A DNA stretch of 7,467 nucleotides from Candidatus Azambacteria bacterium (GCA_016195045.1 JACQAJ010000070.1:1-7467); one strand, 5' to 3'. Counted from the first letter of the stretch, positions 1 to 4,763 are shown. Notes: generated by a model not told the origin, from the sequence alone. Program-made: numbers and translations.

Positions 1-66
1 AAATTTGGCTCGGTAATACTCTTCAATAAATTTTCCAAATACCTCTTTTTTGGTTTCCATTTTCAT
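1..66 (-). CDS. Probable transposase/integrase, N-terminal fragment cut by window edge
   Basis: An open frame runs leftward off the window from an ATG at 64-66. It gives 22 codons beginning MKMETKKEVFGKFIEEYYRA. A short charged helix of this kind is typical of the N-terminus of some integrase-core (DDE) transposases in Patescibacteria, where it precedes a helix-turn-helix. That resemblance is from memory and no catalytic residue is visible. The start could also be the second ATG (58-60). Two direct repeats just upstream (75-121) fit the subterminal end of an insertion sequence whose body lies to the left. No clear Shine-Dalgarno is seen. It could be another small DNA-binding protein. Confidence 0.4.
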   Translation of the reverse strand, partial: MKMETKKEVFGKFIEEYYRAKF

Positions 67-74
67 AGAAACAC

Positions 75-121
75 GGTAACCTATTTATTAAATATCCAGT
101 AGTATTTGGGTAACATTTATT
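75..121. repeat. Two direct GGTAAC-ATTTATT repeats, possible IS end
   Basis: On the plus strand, GGTAACctATTTATT (75-89) is followed by GGTAACATTTATT (109-121), so the same motif occurs twice about 34 bp apart. They lie immediately upstream of the partial minus-strand ORF that starts at 66. Repeated subterminal motifs next to a transposase start are typical transposase-binding sites, so this may be one end of an insertion sequence. The exact outer end and any target duplication cannot be fixed because the other end is outside the window. Confidence 0.45.
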
Positions 122-155
122 ATTAGCTATAGCGGTTCTTAATTTTAGCTTGCAC

Positions 156-179
156 AAAATTAACTTGTATGTTAATTTT
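156..179. repeat. Perfect 9-bp inverted repeat just before the ATPase start
   Basis: AAAATTAAC (156-164) and GTTAATTTT (171-179) form a perfect stem with a six-base TTGTAT loop. It ends 5 bp before the ATG of the AAA_14/DUF4143 gene at 185, where a ribosome binding site would lie, and no Shine-Dalgarno is present. It could be an operator, a translation-limiting hairpin or part of the neighbouring mobile-element end. The AT-rich stem is weak as RNA. Confidence 0.45.
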
Positions 180-184
180 AGTTT

Positions 185-1414
185 ATGACTTATATCTATA
201 GATTTCAAGAGAAAAAACTTCGGGAATTACTTAAAAATCCTGAAATTATAGCCGTGACTGGCCCAAGGCAAGCAGGTAAAACAACCCTGATTTCACATGT
301 CTTAGATACCTTACCTAATAGCGCTTATTATACTTTTGATAATATTCAAATGGCAAAACAATTTACTGATTCCCCCGATGCTTTTTTTGAACGTTACATG
401 CAAGGGAAAGAAATCGTCTTTTTGGATGAAATTCAATATATTCCCGATGGCGGTAAAATTTTGAAATATTTATACGATACTAAGTGCTCTTTCGTAAATA
501 ATTTACAGAAGAGTCCTAAAAAGGGAGTAAAAATTATTGTTTCGGGATCTTCGGCTCCGGAAGTTTCTCTTCAGTCACTAAAATATTTAGTTGGTCGGGT
601 TTCAATCATAGAAGTCTTGCCATTATCATTGTCGGAATATATTAATTATCGTGATCCAAAATTATTTGAAATGATCTTAGCCGGTCAATCTGTCCGAGTG
701 TTTACTGGTGATTTACAAAAGTTTACCAGTGAATATCTGATTTATGGTGGTTACCCTCGGGTAGCGATAGGCGTAACTCATGATGAAAAAATAACAGTTA
801 TTCAAAATATTGTCCAAACTCTATTATTAAAAGAGATTCGTGATTTGGCTGGTCTGGCTGATAATGATAAATTACAAAAATTGATTAAGTCACTAGTTTT
901 GATGCAAGGTGGTCTGATTGAGTATAAAAAACTTTCCGAATTGACTGGATATTCTTTTGATTCAGTAAAAAAATATATAACGATACTTGAGCAAACTTAC
1001 ATCATTCATAAAGCCATTCCTTACTTCACTAATAAATTAAAAGAAATGGTGAAAAGTCCTAAGATTTATTTTTTTGATTTAGGGATTAGAAACTATCTGA
1101 TTGATGATTTTCGTGGTTATGATTTACGATTAGACAAGGGCGGTATGCTCGAAGCTTTAATGGCTAATCATTTACAATCCAGACAAAAACCTTTATATTT
1201 TTGGCGTAGTAAGTCTGGGTCAGAAGTGGATTTTATTAAGATACTTCCGGAAAATAATATTGAAATTTTTGAATGCAAATGGAGTTTCGAAGCTCTTAAG
1301 CAAGAAACTATAACGAATATTAAAAAGTTATATACTATTTCAGATTCTAAAATTATTTCCTTTATTCCCTCCACTTCAAAATCTTCTGTCGCTATTTGGG
1401 AGGTGATAAATTAG
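185..1414 (+). CDS. AAA_14 / DUF4143 family ATPase with PD-(D/E)XK-like C-terminus
   Basis: This 409-residue protein matches the common two-domain family of an AAA_14 P-loop ATPase followed by DUF4143. Walker A is TGPRQAGKTT at residues 25-34 (K32, T33). Walker B is EIVFLDEIQ at 76-84 (D81, E82). A sensor-1-like strand, IIVSGSS, is at 117-123, and VGR at 136-138 may supply the arginine finger. A winged-helix-like stretch (about 225-275) precedes the DUF4143 part. Near the end, EVDF (D349) and ECK (E363, K365) resemble the core of a PD-(D/E)XK nuclease fold. The biological role of the family is not established; proposed links are to mobile DNA and chromosome accessory functions. The length is normal and the frame is intact. 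The start has no Shine-Dalgarno, and a hairpin lies directly upstream. The gene sits between a probable insertion-sequence end and a tRNA pair, an accessory position. The product should be cytoplasmic: no signal peptide or membrane segment is seen. Confidence 0.9.
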   Translation: MTYIYRFQEKKLRELLKNPEIIAVTGPRQAGKTTLISHVLDTLPNSAYYTFDNIQMAKQFTDSPDAFFERYMQGKEIVFLDEIQYIPDGGKILKYLYDTKCSFVNNLQKSPKKGVKIIVSGSSAPEVSLQSLKYLVGRVSIIEVLPLSLSEYINYRDPKLFEMILAGQSVRVFTGDLQKFTSEYLIYGGYPRVAIGVTHDEKITVIQNIVQTLLLKEIRDLAGLADNDKLQKLIKSLVLMQGGLIEYKKLSELTGYSFDSVKKYITILEQTYIIHKAIPYFTNKLKEMVKSPKIYFFDLGIRNYLIDDFRGYDLRLDKGGMLEALMANHLQSRQKPLYFWRSKSGSEVDFIKILPENNIEIFECKWSFEALKQETITNIKKLYTISDSKIISFIPSTSKSSVAIWEVIN

Positions 1415-1615
1415 TGAGTAGTGAGTAGTGAGTAGTAGAATTAATTTCCAATTTCCAATTCCTAATGAAATATCTAATGATAAAATGTTCAATTAGTCAT
1501 TTAAGAATTTAAAATTTCATTAGAAATTAGGTATTAGAAATTATTTCGTACAAAATTTAGACTCTTCTACTTTCTATTTACTACTTTCTATTTACTACTT
1601 ACTATTTTCTAATTC
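1413..1615. repeat. Intergenic DNA built of heptamer arrays
   Basis: The gap between the ATPase gene and tRNA-Met holds no gene but several 7-bp arrays. AGTGAGT occurs three times at 1413-1433 and begins inside the ATPase stop codon. AATTTCC occurs twice and then AATTCCT (1443-1463). ATTAGAA alternates with ATTAGGT-type units at 1519-1546. Seven units starting with CTA (CTACTTT, CTATTTA and variants) fill 1567-1615 and stop 2 bp before the tRNA. CCTAATGAAAT near 1462 and its near-complement at 1513-1531 could pair. No convincing promoter was picked out. Confidence 0.75.
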
Positions 1616-1617
1616 AA

Positions 1618-1691
1618 GGCTGCGTAGCTCAATGGCAGAGCAGGCGTTTCATAAGCGCACGACAGAGGTCCGATTCCTCTCGTAGCCACCA
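1618..1691 (+). tRNA. tRNA-Met (CAT), elongator type, CCA encoded
   Basis: A full cloverleaf can be drawn. The acceptor GGCTGCG pairs with CGTAGCC (one G-T pair), and the discriminator A is followed by an encoded CCA. The D stem GCTC/GAGC closes a 7-base loop containing GG. The anticodon stem GGCGT/GCGCA carries loop TTCATAA, with anticodon CAT at 1650-1652. The variable loop is 4 bases, and the T stem AGAGG/CCTCT is perfect. A paired G1-C72 and the absence of three consecutive G-C pairs at the base of the anticodon stem argue against the initiator. The GGCT..GTAGCTC...CGTAGCCACCA frame resembles elongator Met tRNA; Ile2 (CAT read as ATA after lysidine modification) is less likely. Oddities: the T loop reads TCCGATT, placing C at position 55 where T is near universal, and the anticodon stem has a G-A mismatch at its top and a T-G pair at its base. 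Confidence 0.9.
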
Positions 1692-1695
1692 GAAA

Positions 1696-1716
1696 TTAGG
1701 TTGTAGGGCGTAGGTT
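1696..1716. repeat. Three heptamers (TTAGGTT, GTAGGGC, GTAGGTT)
   Basis: Three consecutive 7-bp units begin 5 bp after the CCA of tRNA-Met. They share the TAGG core with the array at 6533-6567 upstream of ruvA, so the same repeat family is dispersed in the window. Confidence 0.6.
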
Positions 1717-1721
1717 TTTAA

Positions 1722-1749
1722 TTTGATTTATTCAGAGAGAGAATATAAT
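1722..1749 (+). promoter_or_regulatory. Promoter of tRNA-Asp
   Basis: A perfect -10 box TATAAT (1744-1749) is preceded by TTTGAT (1722-1727) at a 16-bp spacing, or TTGATT at 15 bp. Transcription would start near 1755-1757, about ten bases before the tRNA. The position and the exact -10 box make this a good call; the -35 is weaker. Confidence 0.65.
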
Positions 1750-1765
1750 ATTTATTTAATTATAT

Positions 1766-1840
1766 GGGCCGGTGGAGCAGCCTGGAGTGCTCGTCTCCTT
1801 GTCACGGAGAAGGTCACGGGTTCAAATCCCGTCCGGCCCG
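1766..1840 (+). tRNA. tRNA-Asp (GTC), CCA not encoded
   Basis: The acceptor GGGCCGG/CCGGCCC pairs perfectly and the discriminator is G73, the normal aspartate identity base. The D stem is GAGC/GCTC. The anticodon stem TCTCC/GGAGA is perfect with loop TTGTCAC, giving anticodon GTC at 1801-1803. The T stem ACGGG/CCCGT carries the standard loop TTCAAAT. The gene is followed by CAA instead of CCA, so the mature 3' end must be added by a CCA-adding enzyme, unlike the tRNA-Met 75 bp upstream. It has its own promoter and a hairpin terminator. Confidence 0.95.
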
Positions 1841-1846
1841 CAAAAG

Positions 1847-1868
1847 TTCTCGCTTTAGCGGGAATTTT
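1847..1868 (+). terminator. Hairpin terminator after tRNA-Asp
   Basis: TTCTCGC (1847-1853) pairs with GCGGGAA (1858-1864), with one T-G pair, around a TTTA loop. TTTT follows directly. The short U tract suggests partial termination, leaving some read-through into the small zinc-ribbon genes, whose ribosome binding site starts 7 bp later. Confidence 0.65.
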
Positions 1869-1888
1869 AAAAAGAAGGAGGTGGGGCG

Positions 1889-2029
1889 ATGAAAATATGC
1901 CCATATTGTCAAAAGGAGATTAAAAGAAGTCAACCTCAAATTAGTAAAATGCTTTTAGGGGGGGATGATTGCAACATATCATCTAAAATGCGTAGTACAA
2001 ACAATTCAATTGAAAGGGGGATAAGATGA
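1889..2029 (+). CDS. Small CxxC zinc-ribbon protein, probably frameshifted at a G7 run
   Basis: The ATG at 1889 has a near-perfect Shine-Dalgarno, AAGGAGGT (1875-1882), 6 bases upstream, far stronger than those of most genes here. As written, the frame gives 46 residues starting MKICPYCQKEIK. It has C4 and C7 as a zinc knuckle and only one later cysteine (C28), and ends at TGA 2027-2029, overlapping the next start as ATGA. However, seven G's at 1958-1964 precede a different frame reading MIATYHLKCVVQ and ending at TAA 2022-2024. Skipping one G gives a 44-residue protein with C4/C7 and H31/C34, a complete CxxC...HxxC zinc site. The gap would then be one base before the next ATG. Either a one-base homopolymer error, a recent mutation or a +1 shift is possible. 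The function is unknown; nucleic-acid or protein binding is plausible. Confidence 0.65.
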   Translation: MKICPYCQKEIKRSQPQISKMLLGGDDCNISSKMRSTNNSIERGIR

Positions 2030-2217
2030 GTAAGATAATGATTTGTAAAGGATGTAACGGGATCAAATTTGCCCTAATGGTTTTTCATCATAATAAGATA
2101 CAAGCTATTTGTGAGAGTTGTTCAATAGCCTTTAATGTAATTACTTACGCGAGGAATTTACGGCAAAAACATAGGAAGGGGGTTAAATTTACTAATGATC
2201 ATTGCAATTTAGGGTAA
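2026..2217 (+). CDS. Small protein with two CxxC knuckles (zinc ribbon)
   Basis: This 63-residue protein starts MSKIMICKGCNG. C7/C10 and C29/C32 make a four-cysteine zinc ribbon, followed by a basic, helix-like tail (ARNLRQKHRKG, residues 42-52). No specific family is recognised; similar short zinc ribbons occur in phage and mobile DNA. The ATG at 2026 is chosen over the one at 2038 because AAAGGGGG (2013-2020) lies 5 bases upstream and the frame of the preceding small gene ends at this ATG (ATGA overlap, or a one-base gap if that gene is frame-corrected). The two genes are therefore very likely co-transcribed and translationally coupled. A stable hairpin follows at 2242-2275. Confidence 0.7.
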   Translation: MSKIMICKGCNGIKFALMVFHHNKIQAICESCSIAFNVITYARNLRQKHRKGVKFTNDHCNLG

Positions 2218-2241
2218 AAAAACCCTTAAGGGAAGAAAAAA

Positions 2242-2275
2242 ATGGAGGGGTCTAGTTTTGTATTAGCCCCTCCAT
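2242..2275 (+). terminator. Stable hairpin after the zinc-ribbon pair
   Basis: ATGGAGGGG (2242-2250) pairs perfectly with CCCCTCCAT (2267-2275). CTA/TAG (2252-2254/2264-2266) continues the stem past one bulged T. No T run follows immediately (CCAAGAAATTTTG), so it may stabilise the 3' end or act as a weak terminator. Its GGAGG/CCTCC stem resembles that of the speD terminator. Confidence 0.5.
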
Positions 2276-2281
2276 CCAAGA

Positions 2282-2339
2282 AATTTTGAATTTTGAATTT
2301 TGAATTAACTCAGAATCTAGAATCTAAAATTTAAAATTT
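2282..2339. repeat. Heptamer arrays upstream of metG
   Basis: AATTTTG occurs three times (2282-2302) followed by AATTAAC. After a 2-bp slip come AGAATCT twice (2312-2325) and AAAATTT twice (2326-2339). The array ends 5 bp before the metG ATG, so it occupies the place where a Shine-Dalgarno would be; none is present. Confidence 0.75.
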
Positions 2340-2344
2340 CTACT

Positions 2345-3853
2345 ATGTCCAAATTTTATATTACGACCTCAATTGCTTATGTTAATGCCGATCCCCATAT
2401 TGGCCATTGTTTAGAATATGTTCAGGCCGATGTGGTGGCGCGCTACCATAGAATAAAAGGGGACGAGGTTTTTTTCTTAACGGGAACTGATGAGCAAAGT
2501 CTCAAGAATGCCCAAGCGGCCGAGAAGGCCGGTTTGTCAGTGGAAGATTTAGTAATGAAATATTATCAAAGATTTAAGGAAATTGGCCGTCTCTTGAATA
2601 TTTCCGTTGATGATTTTATTCGAACCACCGAAGGGCGACACATCAAGGGAGCGCAGAAATTATGGCTGGCTTGTCAAAAGGATATCTATAAAAAAACTTA
2701 TCAAGGACTTTACTGTGTTGGTTGCGAAGAATTTTATCAAGAGGCAGAGTTAGTCGATGGTTTTTGCCCAGATCATCAGGTCAAACCGGAATTAATTAAA
2801 GAGGAAAATTATTTTTTTCGACTCTCGGCTTATCAAGACCAGATTAAAAAAAATCTGGAAAGTGAGGTCATCGAAATTATTCCTCGTTTTCGGAAAAATG
2901 AGATTTTAAGTTTTATTGATCGAGACTTGGAAGATATTTGTATTTCGCGATCCCGGGAGCGGTCTCGAGGTTGGGGAATTGATGTGCCCGGTGATCCGAC
3001 TCAAAAAATGTGGGTTTGGTTCGATGCTTTAAGTAATTATATTAATGCTTTGGGTTATAGTGGTGATGAGAATAATTTTGATCAATGGTGGCAAAAAAAC
3101 GATGATAAACTGCATATGATTGGCAAAGGAATTTTAAGATTTCACGCTCTTTATTGGCCGGGGTTATTGCTTTCGGCTAATCTCGCTTTGCCTAAAAAGA
3201 TTTTTGTTCATGGATATTTAACTATCGAGGGTCAAAAAATGTCTAAAAGTTTGGGTAATGTGATTGATCCTTTCGAACTGATTAAAAAATATGGGACTGA
3301 TCCCGTTCGTTATTATCTTCTCAGAGAATTTTCCTCTTTTCAGGATGGTGATTTTTCTATCGGTCGTCTGGAGAAACGATATCAGGATGATCTCGCTCAT
3401 GGTTTAAGTAATCTAATTCATCGGGTCTTGAGCTTAGTTTGGAATAATAGAGGATTATTTAATTTAGAAAAATTAAGTCTTGACGCTGGTCATTCCCGCC
3501 CCGCAAAGCGGGGCGGGAATCTAGATTCAAGGAAAATTCTGGATCCCCGCCTACGCGGGGATGACAAAATAAAGACCATAGAAACCTACAACAATCTCTT
3601 GGAAAACTTTGAATTTAATAAAGTCTTAGATTTAGTTTGGACAGTTATTAAAGAAACTGATCAAAAGATCGATCAATTAAAAATTTGGGAATTAGCTAAA
3701 ACCGATAGCGAGAAATTTGTTTTGGAGTCAGTCAGTTTAATTGAATCTTTCTATTTCATCGCCTATTTATTAAAACCATTTTTACCCGAGACTAGCGAAA
3801 AAATTCTGGAACTCATCAAGATGGATAAAGAGCCAGTGCCGTTGTTTAAGTAA
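2345..3853 (+). CDS. metG: Methionyl-tRNA synthetase
   Basis: Class I aminoacyl-tRNA synthetase that charges tRNA-Met in the cytoplasm using ATP and methionine. The 502 residues contain the HIGH signature as PHIGH (17-21), TGTDEQS (46-52), a zinc knuckle C124-x2-C127 and C141-x2-H144 in the connective domain, VWFDALSNY (224-232), and KMSKS at 298-302. The helical anticodon-binding domain follows from about 340. There is no C-terminal EMAPII/Trbp111-like tRNA-binding domain, so this is the short form. Residues about 382-408 (GHSRPAKRGGNLDSRK... to LRGDDK) are encoded by a GC-rich palindromic repeat inserted in frame between helices of the anticodon-binding domain; they do not look like MetRS sequence. 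The start is directly preceded by heptamer repeats and lacks a Shine-Dalgarno. A Met tRNA lies 650 bp upstream but in a separate unit. Confidence 0.97.
   Translation: MSKFYITTSIAYVNADPHIGHCLEYVQADVVARYHRIKGDEVFFLTGTDEQSLKNAQAAEKAGLSVEDLVMKYYQRFKEIGRLLNISVDDFIRTTEGRHIKGAQKLWLACQKDIYKKTYQGLYCVGCEEFYQEAELVDGFCPDHQVKPELIKEENYFFRLSAYQDQIKKNLESEVIEIIPRFRKNEILSFIDRDLEDICISRSRERSRGWGIDVPGDPTQKMWVWFDALSNYINALGYSGDENNFDQWWQKNDDKLHMIGKGILRFHALYWPGLLLSANLALPKKIFVHGYLTIEGQKMSKSLGNVIDPFELIKKYGTDPVRYYLLREFSSFQDGDFSIGRLEKRYQDDLAHGLSNLIHRVLSLVWNNRGLFNLEKLSLDAGHSRPAKRGGNLDSRKILDPRLRGDDKIKTIETYNNLLENFEFNKVLDLVWTVIKETDQKIDQLKIWELAKTDSEKFVLESVSLIESFYFIAYLLKPFLPETSEKILELIKMDKEPVPLFK
3489..3565. repeat. Two-hairpin palindromic repeat inserted in frame in metG
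   Basis: The first hairpin is a perfect 13-bp stem, ATTCCCGCCCCGC (3492-3504) with its complement at 3508-3520, around an AAA loop. The second is ATCCCCGC (3543-3550) with GCGGGGAT (3555-3562) around CTAC. The outer ends also match: GTCATTCCCGC (3489-3499) is the near-complement of GCGGGGATGAC (3555-3565), so the whole unit is one large imperfect palindrome. It is far more GC-rich than its surroundings. The pattern matches the dispersed bacterial repeat that starts with TCATTCCCGC and ends with GCGGGGATGAC, and that often yields peptides such as DPRLRGDD when inside genes. The reading frame stays open through it. Confidence 0.9.
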
Positions 3854-3893
3854 AAGTTGGGACTAGGATTAAAAGGCTATAGTTACTCATTAA

Positions 3894-4006
3894 ATCAAAA
3901 TGTAAATATCAAAGATCAAAATTACAATGTAAAATGTTAAAATTATTTTTCAATTAATTTTTAGATTTTTATCTGTCATTTTAAATTTTGATTTTTAAAT
4001 TTTGAT
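3894..4006. repeat. AT-rich dispersed repeat with heptamer phasing (metG-speD gap)
   Basis: The metG-speD gap (3854-4120) has no gene. From 3894 to 3942, seven consecutive 7-bp units can be read (ATCAAAA, TGTAAAT, ATCAAAG, ATCAAAA and so on). At 3979-4006 TTTTAAA and TTTTGAT alternate twice. The two halves are roughly complementary, so the region can fold back on itself. Its left half, read in reverse complement, closely matches 6728-6761 next to ruvB, showing that it is a dispersed element. Confidence 0.65.
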
Positions 4007-4015
4007 TTTATTAAG

Positions 4016-4024
4016 TTATCCACA
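4016..4024 (+). other. Consensus DnaA-box sequence TTATCCACA
   Basis: An exact match to the canonical DnaA box lies 9 bp upstream of the speD -35 element. No second box was found nearby and no origin genes are present, so it is not evidence for an origin. It could be a DnaA-responsive site at the speD promoter or chance. Confidence 0.3.
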
Positions 4025-4033
4025 TTTTAAAAA

Positions 4034-4063
4034 TTGACATAAGTGTTATATTTATTTTTATGT
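4034..4063 (+). promoter_or_regulatory. Promoter of speD
   Basis: A perfect -35 TTGACA (4034-4039) is followed at 18 bp by TTATGT (4058-4063), or at 19 bp by TATGTA. This would give a leader of about 50 nt for speD. The -35 is the best in the window; the -10 is only fair. Confidence 0.55.
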
Positions 4064-4084
4064 AACTTGAAAATTTTTTTTAAC

Positions 4085-4112
4085 ACCGAGTAATCGGTAT
4101 AACGAAGGGAGG
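4085..4112 (+). promoter_or_regulatory. Leader hairpin and strong ribosome binding site of speD
   Basis: ACCGA (4085-4089) pairs with TCGGT (4094-4098) around a GTAA tetraloop of the GNRA type. Eight bases later comes the Shine-Dalgarno GGGAGG (4107-4112), 8 bases before the ATG at 4121. The hairpin does not cover the ribosome site as drawn. No known riboswitch is recognised. Confidence 0.5.
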
Positions 4113-4120
4113 AAAATAGG

Positions 4121-4591
4121 ATGCAAGCGTTAGGACAGCACTTGTTGGTAGAATTACGAGATTGTAACAAACAGATTTTAAACGACATTGAAAAAACGCG
4201 GGAGTTCATGGTGGATGCGGCAAAAGAGGCCAGAGCAACCGTGATCGGCGCCCACTTCCACGAATTTAGCCCGCATGGCATTAGCGGTGTCGTCATTATC
4301 GCAGAGTCTCATCTTTCTATTCACACTTGGCCCGAATATGGATACGCGGCCGTGGACGTCTTTACCTGCGGCGAGGTGTTACAGCCTTCCGTCGCAGCCG
4401 ATTATCTGGTCAAAAAGTTTGAGTCCAAAAACCCCTCTCTGATAGAGGTCAAGCGGGGGACCCTAACGTTAGAAGATGGCGAAACACTTCGTCATAAACC
4501 ATCGGAATCCAAATTGCCACCCAGGTTGGCTGGGTATGCAAATCTAGTATCTGGTGAGGAGGGTGTACCAGATTATGTGGGGAAGTATTAG
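4121..4591 (+). CDS. speD: S-adenosylmethionine decarboxylase family proenzyme (pyruvoyl enzyme)
   Basis: The 156-residue protein is a class 1B (Thermotoga/Bacillus-type) AdoMet decarboxylase homologue. Family members self-cleave between Glu and Ser to create a pyruvoyl group. The cleavage site is AESHLSIHTWPEYGYAA, with E62-S63. H68 (processing) and C83 in FTCG (catalytic) match the residue numbers of the Thermotoga enzyme. The AdoMet enzyme makes decarboxylated AdoMet for spermidine synthesis, but some homologues are known to have become ornithine or arginine decarboxylases, so the substrate is uncertain. The core is about 125 residues; a C-terminal tail of about 30 (ending VPDYVGKY) is extra. 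No spermidine synthase is in the window. The gene has its own promoter, a strong Shine-Dalgarno and a terminator. Its GC-richer codons (GCC, GGC, GTC, CTG) differ from the AT-rich neighbours, suggesting transfer. Confidence 0.93.
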   Translation: MQALGQHLLVELRDCNKQILNDIEKTREFMVDAAKEARATVIGAHFHEFSPHGISGVVIIAESHLSIHTWPEYGYAAVDVFTCGEVLQPSVAADYLVKKFESKNPSLIEVKRGTLTLEDGETLRHKPSESKLPPRLAGYANLVSGEEGVPDYVGKY

Positions 4592-4593
4592 AC

Positions 4594-4658
4594 CGCGGAA
4601 TAGCCGCGATTTCGCAATAAGGGGAGGACTCACAATGGTCCTCCCCTTAATCATTTTT
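4594..4658 (+). terminator. Rho-independent terminator of speD, with a small hairpin before it
   Basis: AAGGGGAGGAC (4619-4629) pairs perfectly with GTCCTCCCCTT (4638-4648) around an 8-base loop. T4618-A4649 adds one pair. A T-rich tail (4654-4658) follows. A smaller hairpin, CGCGG/CCGCG (4594-4598/4604-4608), lies between the stop codon and the terminator. This is the strongest terminator in the window and separates speD from the converging ruv-yebC block. Confidence 0.9.
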
Positions 4659-4675
4659 ATACCTTCTTGAATTGT

Positions 4676-4720
4676 ATGTTCAAGCTACTGAACATAATTC
4701 ACAGTTAATTAATTATGTTC
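4676..4720. repeat. Triple GAACAT/ATGTTC inverted repeats between convergent genes
   Basis: ATGTTCA (4676-4682) is complementary to TGAACAT (4689-4695). GAACATAATT (4690-4699) is also perfectly complementary to AATTATGTTC (4711-4720). The middle copy can pair with either neighbour, giving two mutually exclusive hairpins. The site lies past the speD terminator and downstream of yebC. It may end yebC transcripts or bind a protein; no T run follows on the yebC side. Confidence 0.6.
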
Positions 4721-4763
4721 TATATTTTCTAATATATTTTCTAATCATAACTTCTAGCTTCTA
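4721..4763. repeat. Short tandem repeats at the 3' end of yebC
   Basis: The 12-bp unit TATATTTTCTAA occurs twice in tandem (4721-4744). ACTTCTA and GCTTCTA (4750-4763) follow, continued by ATTTTCTA. The last units run into the yebC stop codon (4761-4763, minus strand) and its final codons. Confidence 0.5.

Noticed and set aside
23..208. 61-residue minus-strand open frame across the left intergenic region
   Set aside because: It is in a different frame from the better partial ORF starting at 66, covers the direct repeats and the ATPase start, and has no recognisable domain or ribosome site.
1168..1374. 68-residue minus-strand open frame in the ATPase gene
   Set aside because: It is antisense to the DUF4143 domain, with no start site or domain.
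1413..1615. Possible CRISPR array in the repeat-rich gap
   Set aside because: Units are 7 bp and directly adjoining, with no regular spacers of about 30 bp and no cas genes.
1723..1923. 66-residue plus-strand open frame
   Set aside because: It runs through the whole tRNA-Asp gene and its terminator; the reading frame is a by-product of the tRNA sequence.
3218..3400. 60-residue minus-strand open frame in metG
   Set aside because: It is antisense to the KMSKS region of metG, with no independent coding signal.
4016..4024. Replication origin suggested by the DnaA box and AT-rich DNA
   Set aside because: Only one box is seen, and no dnaA, dnaN or other origin-linked gene is present.
4027..4296. 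89-residue minus-strand open frame opposite the speD start
   Set aside because: It overlaps the speD promoter, ribosome site and conserved coding sequence on the other strand.
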